64,000 nt of DNA from Bemisia tabaci. Taxonomy: Eukaryota > Arthropoda > Insecta > Hemiptera > Aleyrodidae. Of the stretch, positions 23,954-35,789 are shown piece after piece. The stretch spans positions 10,181,501-10,245,500 of the forward strand of contig NC_092798.1 of assembly GCF_918797505.1 (NCBI RefSeq), read 5' to 3'. The translations under genes and the position numbers were made by a program. Under the pieces are notes generated by a model. The model saw only the letters and a program-made list of their open reading frames with translations. It made no database searches and was not told the DNA's origin. How positions within the stretch are numbered: position 1 is the stretch's first letter; every line of letters starts with the position of its first letter.

Positions 23954-25333
23954 TTTACAAATTCAAATCGTTATTTTTGTATAAAAATATGACTATCCGA
24001 GGATACAAGCGACCGTGGGCCAAGAAGATAAACTATGTGGACGAATTTTTATCGAGTCGAGTCGAAAAATTCAGATTTCGATGGAAAACTCTCGTGTTCT
24101 GAAGAATAAGCTACGAGCGCTTTATTTCTTTTTATGCCAAAATAGAGAGTAATCTCTTCAAAATTTAGAAATATTGCACCCTGATTATGACAGATTGTAG
24201 CCACCACTCAAAACTATACTGTTTTTTAATTCCAGATCGCCATAGTTCCTGTTTGTTTTAATATTTTTGGACTTTTTTTTTTTTAATTTATTTTATTTTT
24301 TTTTAAATGCACGTCAAATTCCCTTCTCTGTATTTTGATAGTCACATTTTACACGAAGAAAAGTACTGAAAATCCGCGTTGACCAGTTTCAAAAATCAAA
24401 ATTGCCCCAAAAGCCAATATCACTTTTCTTACAACTCCCCTTTTATATTTTGGATTTACTCATGAAAGGATAAAATTTTAAACCGGCTCTCCGATTTATC
24501 ATGAGTAAAAGCTCTCGCCTGCATAGTGAAACTAATGACACGTACGTTGTTTCTACAATGAGCCAAAAATCCTAGATCCTTATTGCAAAATGCAGTCCAA
24601 TCATGCAACTAGCACTGAAACATTGTCCTTCACGTTATCACATAATGAGCGACTCTACATCGTCCCGACTCAAAAAAATGAAACATTTTGCACATAAATG
24701 CGAAGTTTTACCGCTCGGCTACATCATTTTTACCGCTCGTTTGAGCAGCGACGAATAAAGAAAAAATCTCCATTCAAGAGAGGGAAAAAAAGGAACTCGG
24801 AAAAGGAAAGACAAGACATTAAAAGATGAGTACGGCACTTGCGATTTTTCATTATCAACGGTAAAAAGGGTTGTTCCCCGTATTCTTTCAAATTAATTAT
24901 TATCACTGCTCTTTCCGCTGTTAGCGAAATGAAAGATTTCTCTCCGCATCCTTCGCCAACCGCTCCTTCAATTTCTCCTCTCGAACAGGTACCTAATTAT
25001 TTCACCACCACCAAGATCGGGGGGGGAGGGGGGTCGAGGGGATGCTTTTCGAGAGGAGGGAACTTCTGTTACTTCTGTCTGATGATTCCGTTCCTTGTTC
25101 TAAGGATCCCGGCCGAACTAAATTAAGTTAGACGCCGCTTAAGAACTCCAGGGGTTTCCGGGTGGAGTGGGAGGGGGGGGGGGGGCTGCTAGCTTGAAAA
25201 AACAAACTGGGAACTATACCGCTGCAGTAAGTCACCGCAATGAGTCGTGCGAAAGGGGTGCGGGGAGAGAGGAGGGATGGCAATAAAGGGTTAAAACGAA
25301 AAATTGGAGCAGGTTTGTTGTGGGGTTTTTTTC

Positions 25334-25334
<1 letters not shown>

Positions 25335-25379
<45 letters not shown>
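25335..25379. repeat. Poly-T run of 45 bases
   Basis: Uninterrupted T run followed by tttatttattattattatca. It may be the tail of a - strand retroposed sequence or a simple repeat. Confidence 0.9.
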
Positions 25380-25381
<2 letters not shown>

Positions 25382-25732
25382 TTATTTATTATTATTATCA
25401 TAAATGTGGTTGAATATTCAACCTGCTCTTAAATTAAAAGAAATGATTGAAAATGTGACATCCATTATTTTGTCCTCTTTTTATCTCGTCTTTTGTAAGT
25501 CATGTGTCTTGAGGCGCTTCCTGCTTTCTAGCCAACCAGACTCAATATTCCACACGCAAAAAAATAATTGGTGCCGATGACGGAACCTTCTCTTCAGATA
25601 TCAGCAGAAATTCCCTTGTTACAGTCACAGAATTTTTCTGTTGTGAGAGCAGAACCGCGGTCACTAGCACATAGCACTCTGTCCTCATATTGGAAACTTT
25701 CGAAGCTGTAACTAAGAAAGTGAAGGGAGCCC

Positions 25733-25977
25733 CATATGGCTATGGTGAGAAACCACGTATGTCCGTTTGCGACGTCGCAGACTTCCCAACTTTCTTTGGA
25801 AAACACCAGTAAACGCAATAGCTTGACAACTTCCTTGATTTGTCTTCACTTTCAGCCGAATATTCTGTAAAAACTTCAAGTCATAAAGTTGGCTTCTCTT
25901 CTTTGACAGAATAAAATAGGAATGACAATTTAAAACTCCGCAATGAAGATACGTGGTTTCGCACTTTAGCGTCCATA
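25733..25977. mobile_element. CATATCGTCGGTGAAACTACC family element, diverged copy
   Basis: gagaaaccacgtatgtccgt then ttgcgacgtcgcagacttcc matches the better copy at 63193. The right end reads gaagatacgtggtttcgcac. Confidence 0.78.
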
Positions 25978-26060
25978 TTTTCCTCCATCCTTGTAATCCT
26001 GAACGAGGTAATGCCGCGTCTCTCAAGATAGTCGGTCTCGGATAAGACCCTTGTCCCGTT

Positions 26061-26187
26061 TGAACGTATTTCCGCCTAACGGAACTATGTGCATCATGAC
26101 GTGAGCCCTATTATGCATATCTTCTTATGGGCCTTAGGGCTCATGTCTTAATGCACATAGTTCCGTTCGGCAGAAATCCGTCCATTT
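26061..26187. mobile_element. TGGACGTATTTCTGCC inverted-repeat element, copy 2
   Basis: tgaacgtatttccgcctaac is mirrored by gttcggcagaaatccgtcca. Its centre (cctattatgcatat) matches copy 1. Confidence 0.88.
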
Positions 26188-26199
26188 AACTGAATAATC

Positions 26200-26620
26200 C
26201 GCGGCGATGACCCGGATGATTTGTCTGAAAAACTCCTCCGTGAAAGCGAAGCGCGAAAGCTCCTTCCCCAGGATTTGAAAAAGCGAAGCGTCTGGGGACT
26301 TGTTGACTGGGCTCGTCCGGGACGGGGTCCAAGGGGGCCCGGGGGACGGGGGGGGGGGGGGTCGCGGCCCTCATTATATCACGGGTGACTTAGGGCCTTG
26401 GCGACGAATATGAGCGGGGCGCGGGGGGGGGGGGGATGGCCGGGGATAAATTCAAAAGAGCCGGAGATAATGACTTGAATAAATACCGGGGAAAGAGAGC
26501 CAAGAGCGGCGGTAATTGAATAATTACCACCATGGTTTTTGGAATGACCTCCAGTCCCGCCCCGAGTCCCCGAGGCCGCGTTGCCGCGTCCCGCGGGTCC
26601 CCAGGGAGGCTCCTGGTTTT
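26200..26620. promoter_or_regulatory. GC-rich island, candidate cis-regulatory module
   Basis: GC-rich with long G runs at 26349-26361 and 26422-26434. They bracket an AT-containing core with ggtaattgaataattacc (about 26512), a homeodomain-type palindrome. An enhancer role is speculative. Confidence 0.25.
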
Positions 26621-26700
26621 GAGGAAAATACGAGGAAAATTGTGGGGGGGGGGGGTGAACAGTTGACTCCGAATATTTGATCAATGCAACCCGAAGCTTT

Positions 26701-26980
26701 GCAGGGTGTCTAGCATCAGGAAAAACCGGAAAATATAAGGAATTTTGGCCGATCAGGAAAATATCAGGAAAATCGGAAAAATCGGACGTTTTGTCAGGAA
26801 TGTTTCTTACGCGAATCTCCTCAGCGGAGGAAGTCTTACTGATTTTTGCCTACCGTGCCAGGAGTCGAGAAAAATCAGGAAAATATCAGGAATTTTCAAA
26901 ATGAAAAAATCAGGAATTTTTTATAAAATATCAGGAAAATATCAGGATTTGTCAAAATTATAAAATACTAGACACCCTGC
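26701..26980. mobile_element. GCAGGGTGTCTAG inverted-repeat element
   Basis: The perfect 13-base ends gcagggtgtctag and ctagacaccctgc enclose 254 bases rich in 'atcaggaa' repeats. End fragments occur at 3677-3712 and near 61748. Confidence 0.85.
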
Positions 26981-27027
26981 TTTGGTCAACGTAATACCCC
27001 AAAAAACTAAGCATTAAATATTAATCG

Positions 27028-27285
27028 CACGTCATAGACGGACTCAGACACTTCGAACAGGATGGGGGGGGGGAAGCTGTGGTGGGAAGAGTCCGAGGAG
27101 GGGGCTTTCCCAGAAAATTTTCTAAATTTTTAAGTATCTAACATGCATTTTGAGTCAATTTTGTCACGTCATTGGCGAACCCAGACATTTTGAGGGGGGA
27201 TGGGGAGAGAGGGTGCGGAGAAGGGACTTTCCCAGAAAATTTTCTAAATTTTTAAGCATGTAACCTGCATTTTGAGTCAATTTCT
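27028..27285. repeat. Tandem duplication, two units of about 120-135 bp
   Basis: The block ctttcccagaaaattttcta then aatttttaag occurs at about 27105 and 27227, each followed by acctgcat or catgcat and ttttgagtcaatttt, and each preceded by acgtcat and a G-rich segment. Confidence 0.85.
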
Positions 27286-28438
27286 TCTTGAATAATTACC
27301 AAAATTTAGTTTCCTTCCTTCTTTTTTCCTCCGTTTCTTCTGTTTTTCTTTCTTTCTTTCTTTCTTCCCTTTTCCTTTCCCGTTTTTTGAGGCGAACGAG
27401 GAAGGGTAACTCAGAGATGCGTAATACAGAGAGAAGATGAATCAAAGCGTGTTCCTTACCAAAACCGAGCGAAAGTGACAAAACTACTGAGCGCAACTAT
27501 TCGTACTCTCAAGGCGCTCATATTGCCGTCACAGTTATTGAAGGCGAACTCGACGAAATCAAACTTGCAATAAGGAGAGGAGAGTAGATACTAAAGAATG
27601 CGCCTGATGGTAAAAAATACCCTTTTTCAGTGTTCGCACTGCAGTTAAATCAGCATCTCAATTAAGTTATCTACGCTGAAAGTGCATACGAACTAGCTCT
27701 TACATCCCTTCGCCTAGCGCAAAAGGAAGCACCGCTCCAACCCTCCCCAACCCTACGCGAGAGTGTCATCCCCCACATTCACACACGAATGCGTGAGCGT
27801 CGGGTTCTTCCATAATAAATTAGAGTTCTTGCCTCCTTTATTACTACTTTCCGCCCCCTCGCGAACTATTCCAACCTCTAATCACACACGAGAACTGTTA
27901 ATACTGGATTAATCCACCCCCTCCCCGCCTCCGGTCGTTCCATCTCCTCCCTTCCCATTATCCATCGGATCGCCCCATCCGAGCGATTTTCTAGGTTGTG
28001 CTTTACGGGGTTCGCGCTGAGTAGGTATGGACAGCACGTCGAGGCTCCTGATTGGCTGTTCGGAGCAGAGATTTGTCGGCCATGTTGGAGAGAGCTCTCA
28101 TGTTTCCGTCGATGGAGACGGCCATTTTTGCCGGATGACACTTAGATGGCCTCCACGTAGAGTGAATGCTGTATTTGAGCTTTTCCTCTGTTGACCTCTT
28201 GTGGTTTTTGTGAAGAAGTATTCTTGCAAGCGTTCTCTTGATTTTCTGTACCTTCTAATAGTACATTTTTTATTAGAACTAGGCTTGCTTGGCTGATGCA
28301 AGTTGCTTGATGTAAGTTAGTGGAGGAAGAATAATACATCATGAAAGCAAAGGAATAAATTAGCAAGGGTCAAAAATAACTCAAACTTATGACCCGAACG
28401 TTTAAATCAGCTGTAACAGCGAATTGGGTTAAGCCCAC

Positions 28439-28667
28439 CACTGGAAAAAGAACACGTTGGATCTAGAGTCCAGACTCTTGGAAACATTGACAAGAAAAAG
28501 GACTCTTGATTCAATCAGATTTAAGCTATTAAATCAAAAGGAAATCCGCTCAAAGTAAGAAGCTTGGTTCTTGATTTAAGCTTAAATCTGATTGAATCAA
28601 GAGTATTTTTCTTGTCGATGTTTTTAAGAGTCTGGATTCTAGATCCAATGTGTTTTTTTTTCTAGTG
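28439..28667. mobile_element. CACTG miniature element, copy 7
   Basis: 229 bp with CACTGG and CTAGTG ends, flanked by AC on both sides. Confidence 0.92.
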
Positions 28668-28962
28668 ACTGATCTAAAGGAAAATCAAAGCCTCAAAGCC
28701 TCAAAAAATAACCTCCAAAAAATTGGAATTAGACATTCAATGAGAAATCTAATACATTCAAATTTATGGTCTAAACGTATAATAATGCATTCATAGTCCA
28801 GATTGTAGGGTAGGTACTTATAAAAATTGAAATTCTCTAACTATCCGGGCAAAGCCTAGCTCAAATAAAAGGGGGCAAGTCAAGGCAGATTTTCCCTATT
28901 AGATTAAGTCTTCGCCGAAATTTGTCCTTGTTTTCAAGATTTCCCACTCTGTAGAAACTCTA

Positions 28963-29130
28963 CACTGAAAAAAGAGTTCGGTGAATCCGAATTAGTTAGG
29001 AGCGTATGGAACCAGGTTTTGTTCGGTACACACAACCGAATTATTCGGTCTGCTGAACAAACTGTTCGGTTACCTGAACCGAACTAAAAGAATTTGTTGT
29101 AGTTCGGTTCACCAAACTCTTTTTTCAGTG
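28963..29130. mobile_element. CACTGAAAAAAGAGTTCGGT inverted-repeat element
   Basis: The ends cactgaaaaaagagttcggt and accaaactcttttttcagtg are inverted copies. The interior has several cggtt/aaccg repeats. A loosely related cggttcat-rich stretch is at 35436-35525. Confidence 0.85.
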
Positions 29131-30637
29131 ATGAAAAAAGTAACGATTTCCTTAAGAATTCTGAAACGCTGGAATCGAGGTACGTAGAAGAAAATATCCG
29201 TTTAGATCAGTAGCAATGTCCAATGAATATTCAGGAGCGTCATTTAGAGGGAGGAGGGCTCAATTGCTTCCACTCCCTAGTATTTGTCGCTTGACCTCCT
29301 TTCGGAGTATTTTTGTGAACTCTAAGGTTTATATATTTCTCAAGATCTTCGATGTTTTTTCCGCCCTTCTCCAGAGATAGTTAGATCTCCCCTCAACAAG
29401 TTTTCCTCGCTGAAAAGAGGACCGAAATGGCACCCCTAAAAAAACTCCACGTTTTAGGAAGCTGCTAAGATGCAAGGCAAATTTCAGCATGGATCAACAG
29501 GAAAGTTCAATGAATATTTCTAGTCATGAACTTTTCCCTGGAGCAATTGACATCTATTGTACCCACGAGATACAACAAGCTGGCACAAATAGCGTTTACT
29601 TAGGTAAAATCACACGAAAATTACAATTAGCACTTCAAATTAATCCAAAGTGCACTCTTAAACGCACAGTAGTTTACGGTTTACCGGTAGCAAATTGATC
29701 AAATTAACAAACCGTGAAAGCAGGAACAGCGAATAATTGTCATCTCAATACTTTTACTACCGAAAAAGTGTGCTGTTTTTGATGGGTCAATGACTTAGCC
29801 TCCCCGCCCTTAATTTTGGACGGAAGTAACCAAATAAGATCGTGATGGGCAGAGTTCTATAGACGTGATGAGGACCCCTTAATTTCCAACTTTTTTTCTT
29901 GAGATCTTGTCTATCGGTTTTATTTTTGCGGAGTACTGCTCTTTATCTTTGAGTATCACTTAGCTCATTTGGGATAATACAAGTTCCCTCGATCGAGTTT
30001 GTTTGCATATAACAAGCCGCATAAAAGGCCTACTTAAAAGTGCTTAACCAATCAGAGAACGCTACAGATCCCCACAGATATACAGATATAGTAATATTCT
30101 CCCTGTACTGAAAATCCTCCCTTCCGCGACGCGACGATGGTCTCTTTTCCCACGGACAGTCGATTCCTGAATGGAGAATTTGCATGAACATTTTTTGTTG
30201 CTTCATCTGAAAGTGCTTAAATAGCTGATTTCATAGTATTTCTTATAATTGTTTTCTGATATGGCAAATAGTATAAAAATTGATTTATAAGAGAGAAAAT
30301 GCACCGCCTATAGTGACGTCATCTGGCGGCATTTCCCATTTAAACCAATGTATTTTAGAAGATTAGATAATTTTGTCATATCTTCTCCAATAATTGTTCA
30401 ATTCATAAACCAAGGGTACCCTCGCGTTCAGTTTACTCAGTAGTTTCTACTGAAACACGAAATTCATCAAATTGTAGACACCTGCAAATTCTCTATCATT
30501 CGTTACACGAATCATTTTCACGTAGAATAATTCGAAGAGAAAATGTGTAACAGTGCTTCGTAGCGTACCTCGTCTAATGCCCTATTGTATCCAATTAGCG
30601 ACCAAATATCTCCTTAAATTTGGCAGCCGGAGAGGCA

Positions 30638-30674
30638 GGGGTGGGGGAGGGGGAACGGGGGGAGGGGAGGGGGT
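30638..30674 (+). other. G-quadruplex-type sequence
   Basis: Six runs of 4-6 G separated by 1-3 bases (ggggtgggggagggggaac then ggggggaggggaggggg). Confidence 0.7.
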
Positions 30675-30877
30675 CGCGGAAACAAAGCCACATCTCGGGT
30701 ACGGCTACACACAGCTGGGAGAGCAATAATCGGCGAATGCCCCGAGCTGCGTGGCTCCGAGCCAAATATTAAAAGCAAACCTATTTAGCCGAAGACATAC
30801 GTAAGATATGCAAAAGTAACGGCCGGGTCTCATCGGCGACGCCCGACGCCCGACGCCCGATCCCGCCGCTTGCCAGC

Positions 30878-31112
30878 ACGCAAAAACCACGTATGCCCCT
30901 TCAAACGTTGCCAAATTTCCCTCCATAAAAAACTGTTTTATCGGGAAAATTGTGTATATTTTTCTTCCAATTTTTCACACAATTTTCTTTGTATTTTAAT
31001 CTAATAGGTGTGTAAATTTCAAGGGAAAATATGCATAATTTTCTATGTAATTGAGCTTTTTACTATGGGAAATTCGGCAACGTTGGGATGTTGATACGTG
31101 GTTTTGCCTTAG
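30878..31112. mobile_element. AAGGAAAAACG..GTATGAGCC foldback element, diverged copy
   Basis: gcaaaaaccacgtatgcc is mirrored by gatacgtggttttgcc, and cgttgccaaatttccc by gggaaattcggcaacg. It lies between two GC-rich patches. Confidence 0.8.
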
Positions 31113-31438
31113 GCGGGATCCTGAGGGACCCCCGGACCCGGACAACCCCGATTTCACGCGTCATTTAACCATGGCCGGCAATTATCCGGGCTTTTTCTTC
31201 CCGCCCCCGCGCCCCCTCTCCCGCGGGATACTTTTTCCTCGTTCCCCGGTTTTTAATTGGGCCCGTTCCCGGCCCCGCGACGGGACGCGAGTGCGGATGA
31301 AACTTTTCCGACGGCGGCGGCGTCGGGACGCCGACGGGACGCCGACGGGACGGAGGATGTCCGTGACAGCCTCCGGGGACGCTGATAAAAAACAGAGGCC
31401 CAGGATTTCGGGAAGCGGACACAGACGATGCCGTCTCG
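31113..31438. other. GC-rich island
   Basis: CpG-rich block with short gacgccgacggg repeats near 31330, lying exactly between two GTATGAGCC-family foldback elements (30878-31112 and 31439-31934). ORFs in four frames overlap and none is recognised. Confidence 0.5.
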
Positions 31439-31934
31439 AAGAAGAACGCCGTATGAGCCTTCGAGTGTTGCCAAACTTCTTTTGACAAATCACGAGTTTC
31501 CGGATAAATTTTTAAATATTTTCAGGATTGCTACAGTCAGGGAAAACCGGGAAATGTCAGGGAATTTCTAAAAGTCAGGGAAAATGACGAAAATGGAAGG
31601 GACAAATTGTCAAGTCGCCTTTATTTCCTTCTTAGAATGGGGCTGGCATTTCAAACAACAAAAATTGCCTGAAAACTATTTCAAGTTACGTATTTTTATG
31701 TGTCTGGCATATTTTCAATTGTCAGGGAATTTCACCAAAATGTCAGGGAATTTAATTTTCTAAATTCTGTGGTAACCCTGTAATTTTTCTTCCGATTTTT
31801 TGTAGAATTTTTTTCGTATTTGCTCTAAAATTTCTGAAAATTTTAAAGGAAAATGCTCATAGCTTTTCTCAAAAATCAGTATTTTCTGGGAGGAAAGTTG
31901 GCAACGTCTGAAGGCTCATACGGCGTTCTTCCTT
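31439..31934. mobile_element. GTATGAGCC foldback element with nested insertion
   Basis: The ends aagaagaacgccgtatgagc and gctcatacggcgttcttcct are inverted copies. The interior is interrupted by a second foldback (31530-31791) with 'gtcaggga' repeats and a cagggttaccacag-type end. Confidence 0.85.
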
Positions 31935-32185
31935 AGCACAGCAGGAAGGTCGTTTTCGCCGTGTTGAGGAAGAACGTGCTGTCGCATGGACATCCGGGTG
32001 CCACGAATTTCCCCCAGAGGAGTATTCAATTTTGGGAAAGTTTACGAATGTGTTTTGACCTAATTTACAGAAATAAATATTGCATCAAATTACGAGTCGA
32101 ATTCTCTAAAAAATTCGGCGGAACAGACACACATCTCTCACCTAACTTTCTGCACTTGAGCAATCCTTTGAAGAATTCTTGGAAG

Positions 32186-32415
32186 CACTGGGGAAAAAAA
32201 CACTTTGGATCTAGAGTCCAGACTCTTGAAAACTTTGACAAGAAAAAATACTCTTGATTCAATCAGATTTAAGCTTAAATCAAAAGGAAATCCGCTCAAA
32301 TTAAGAGGCTTGGTTCTTGATTTAAGCTTAAATCTGATTGAATCAAGAGTATTTCTTCTTGTCGATGTTTTTAAGAGTCTGGACTCTAGATTCAATGTGT
32401 TTTTTTTTTCCAGTG
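32186..32415. mobile_element. CACTG miniature element, copy 8
   Basis: 230 bp with CACTGG and CCAGTG ends, flanked by AG on both sides. Confidence 0.92.
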
Positions 32416-32597
32416 AGTCAAAAAATGACTGCGGACTTTGAGTCCGTTTCCTGGCTGTATACTTCTGCGCCGCACCGATATTATTATTGCCGTAGGGAGT
32501 AATAGTTCTAAGTGTGGGTAGACAGAGGATCCATATCTCCATGGATCCTGTTAATTTTTCCCTCCTCCTCTGTGAAATTCACGGACTGGGTGGCAAC

Positions 32598-32756
32598 TGG
32601 CAAGGCGTGGTTATCAACTATCGATACCTCTCCATTTGAAGCTGCGGTAAAGAATCGATTATCAAGGTGTTCGTCGCGAACAATCTGGTTATCGATCCTT
32701 TTCCATAGATTTAAAGGCAGATAAATCGATACATCGCAAAGCACGCCGCGCCACCG
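32598..32756. mobile_element. hAT-like miniature element, copy D
   Basis: Family core with slightly shortened ends, flanked on both sides by GTGGCAAC, an 8-bp target duplication (32590-32597 and 32757-32764). Confidence 0.9.
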
Positions 32757-33187
32757 GTGGCAACTTACAGACGAGGCTCGTTCAAGCTATTCAAGAGCTA
32801 ATCTCTAAAGAGGCTTAGGGATAGTCTCCATTCGAAATTATGTAAGCAGAAGAATAGCGCGGCTGCATTTTTAACAGTCCTTGTCGACTCGGTTCCCGTT
32901 ATCAGGATCATTTTTAGTCCGCCTTTTTACGAGTGAAACGGCCGCGATTAGCTCGGCAAAAGAAAAGTTACATCCTGCCGTGGGAGATTAGGAAGTGTGA
33001 GTGGAGGAAAATTTGCATGATTGTATAGGTTAAAATGTATAGCTCGAAATATGTTGTAGGGATAGGAGTCGGCGATTGTAAAGTCCTCACGGGAGAGAGT
33101 CCTGATGCCGGAAAATTTTCGAAGTAGCAAAAAATTAGTTTGTTTTAAAGGACTACAACTTAACAATTAAAAAAAGAAAAAAAGGAG

Positions 33188-33413
33188 CACTGGAAAAAAA
33201 AACATTGGATCTAGAGTCCAGACTCTTAAAAACATCGACAAGAAAAAATACTCTCGATTCAATCGGATTTTTGCTTAAATCAAGAACCAAGCCTCTTAAT
33301 TTGAGCGAATTTCCTTTTGATTTAAGCAAAAATCTGATTGAATCAAGAATATTTTTTCTTGTCAATGTTTTCAAGAGTCTGGACGCTAGATCCAATGTGT
33401 TTTTTTTCCAGCG
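33188..33413. mobile_element. CACTG miniature element, copy 9
   Basis: 226 bp with CACTGG and CCAGCG ends, flanked by AG on both sides. It is less than 800 bp from copy 8. Confidence 0.92.
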
Positions 33414-33837
33414 AGTGATGTGCTCAACTCAAAAGTTTATTGTATTAACAGATTGATACGCGGCCTCCCTGCGTACTTAGACTTAGTACCCTATTTACGT
33501 TTTTTAAAAAAAAGAATTTCGTTGATTGCTCATCAAGTTCTAAAGAGGATGATTCCTGTGACAAAGTTTCAGTATACCCGATCATTCAATGAAAATTGAA
33601 ATACATATCACAAACACTGTAAAAATTTCCTCTTGGGAGTTTTTTCTTTTCTTTGGAGACCCGCACAAGAAACAGATCCAAAAAACCTTATTTTACTTAC
33701 CTACTTGCGCATCCTTTCATCAAATTGTACGCCCAGATGAGTAAAAATAATGTTTTTGTTTTTTGAGAATTTCCTCTGACATGATTTTTCCAATTTAAAG
33801 TTATCCTCAGCAACTGCGGCAGATGGTCTGCTCTTAA

Positions 33838-34170
33838 TCCAAAAACCATCGCATTTAAATTGTTCGACTATTTGCAATGGAAAAATTGAACTGGAGCGCG
33901 AGTTTAAAATTTGCCCTTAAATTTAAAAACCATTGCATTTCAATTTTTTGGCTATTTTCAATGGAAAAATAGTACCGGAGCACGAAATTTAAAGTTGCCA
34001 TTGACTTTAAAAACCATTGCATTTACATGTTTTAACTATTCTCAAGGGGAAAATTGTACCGGAGCATGAGCTTAAAAGCCTTTAAATTTAAAAACCATCG
34101 CATTTATATATTCTGACTGTGTCCAATGGAAAAATTGTGCCAGAGCACGAGCTTAAAATTTCCCTTTCCC
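33838..34170. repeat. Minisatellite, four units of about 84 bp
   Basis: Four successive units begin aaaaaccatygcattt (about 33841, 33925, 34009 and 34089). Each continues with a caatggaaaaat-like block and a ccggagcacgag-like block, with divergence between units. Confidence 0.85.
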
Positions 34171-34343
34171 AACTATTCCCAATAAATCCGAAGGTAAGTG
34201 GAAAACCCACGAAGCGCGTTCCGATGCAATTCAAATGCAGGAATCTTAAATCGCGCTCGCACGGTTAAAAAGCGATTAAAGATAATGAATCAAAGGAAAA
34301 TACGCGCAGATTTTGTTTTGACAACCCGAGGACTGGATTCCTA

Positions 34344-34496
34344 CAGTGGCGAGACGTTAACAATCGATTATCGATACTTTCCAATTGGAAGCTATGGTAA
34401 AGAATCGATTATTAAGGAACACCCTATTTATCGATACTCTTCCATAAGTTCAAATGGCAGATCAATCGATATATCGCAAAACACGCCACACCGCTG
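34344..34496. mobile_element. hAT-like miniature element, copy E
   Basis: CAGTGGCGAG to ACCGCTG, flanked by a perfect 8-bp duplication GATTCCTA (34336-34343 and 34497-34504). The 8-bp duplication and CAGNG ends define the hAT superfamily. Confidence 0.93.
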
Positions 34497-34690
34497 GATT
34501 CCTAACGAGTGAATCGATCGGGAGGAGTAGTCAGCTACATGATTTCTTCATACAGCTCGTTATTTTCACGACTGATCAGGAGCTTACAGGAGCTTAGAAA
34601 AATTCCCGCGACGCGTAGTGCGCCTTGCTAATCGACCTCATTCTCTTCCCGGTGACGTGACGTCACTGACACTTGTCGCAACTCCACACT

Positions 34691-34930
34691 GTCGTGCGAA
34701 GGAAAAACGTCGTATGAGCCCTCAGACGTTGCCTCCGATAAAACGATGATTTGCTGGAAAACTTGTGGGTATTTTTCTCCCAGTTTTTTACAGGATTTCA
34801 TTCGCAATTAAATCTGCAGTATTTGAAAATTTCAAGGAGGAACGCGCATGACGCCCCTCAAAAATGAGCAGTTTTGAGGAGGAAATTTGGCAACTCTTAA
34901 ATGCTCTTACCGCGTTTTTCCCTAGCACGG
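34691..34930. mobile_element. GTATGAGCC foldback element
   Basis: gtgcgaaggaaaaacgtcg then tatgagccctcagacgttgcc, mirrored by ggcaactcttaaatgctc and cgcgtttttccctagcac. About 240 bp. Confidence 0.85.
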
Positions 34931-35658
34931 ATGCATAGGACACTGCGACGGCTTATACTGAGATGCAAAATAAAATGAGTCTGTCGCGACCGAGAGGTAT
35001 AGTCATCGCACGAAAATCATGTTGAGAAAGAGAAAGGTCTCAAATATTTTCTGAAATGCATAACCCAAGTAGCACGAATGAAATAGCAATTACATGAGAA
35101 AATCATTGGAACTGTATCGAAGTGCTGTGTGTGTTGCCTATCTACCGATTTAAGGAACTCTTCTAAATTCTACTCTAATTTAAATTATATTCCAATAACT
35201 TTCAATAAGTTGCAGTTTTACCATTGCATTACGAATTACTTTCCTCTTAGATACTGATACAGAGAACTCGTTTTGTTGATCGTTCAAAATTGGCATTTAT
35301 TGCCCAAATGATGTACAAATTTTGCGATCTTATGGTGAAAAATTGCAATTCTATTGCAATAAATCGCAATTTGCAAATTGCATTTTGGATTCACCTACAG
35401 TTTGGTTATTAGAACCGCAAGCACGATGTCGCATATTGACCCATATTCGGTTCATCTAACCGTGATCTTGGTTGAAGTGACCGTATCCTCGGTTCATGCA
35501 ACCGAGCTATGTCCATAGTTCGGTTTGGTTTGAAATGTCAAAGTCGAGTTTTTACATACTTCAAGCATCTTTAATAATAAAGATACACAGCAATTTTCTT
35601 GATATTATTTTATCTCTGGTTTATGTTTACTACAATCGCCTTCTGTTTCTTGTTTCAG

Positions 35659-35769
35659 CTACATCTTCCCAAGATGATCTGCACCGGCGAATTGGTGGTC
35701 GGTGTCTCACCAACAACATGAGAGTCATCTTCAAAGTCTGCTGCCGCCCTGATGAATTCCACAATCAAA
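35659..35769 (+). CDS. Ephrin: Ephrin, internal coding exon (end of receptor-binding domain)
   Basis: This exon encodes the C-terminal strand region of the ephrin domain. After the split Ser come TSSQDDLHRRIGGRC, then NNMRVIFKVCCRPDEF. The GGRC and VCC cysteines complete the conserved set of the ephrin fold. The acceptor is TTGTTTCAG ending at 35658 and the donor is GTAAGT at 35770. The exon is 111 bp: two bases finish the Ser codon, 36 codons follow, and the last A begins a Ser codon finished by the next exon. A hAT-like miniature transposon starts only 20 bp beyond the donor (35790), which may bear on splicing. The match to the family is unambiguous. Confidence 0.96.
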
Positions 35770-35789
35770 GTAAGTCGCCAAGTCCTATT

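Larger units (their letters stand above)
22657..35658 (+). other. Ephrin: Ephrin intron (13.0 kb)
   Basis: This interval is bounded by a GTAAGT donor at 22657 and a TTTCAG acceptor ending at 35658. It is AT-rich with GC-rich patches near 26.2-26.6, 30.6-30.9 and 31.1-31.4 kb, many miniature transposons, a 45-base T run, a tandem duplication near 27.1 kb and an 84-bp minisatellite near 34 kb. In 22700-23300 I see only short repeated 'gtcaggga'-type fragments. In 23960-25000, 27290-28430, 29140-30590 and 33420-33840 I see no gene. Confidence 0.9.

Noticed and set aside
33838..34170. Regular repeats considered as a CRISPR array
   Set aside because: Units are about 84 bp, diverged, without conserved short repeats and unique spacers, and the genome is animal.
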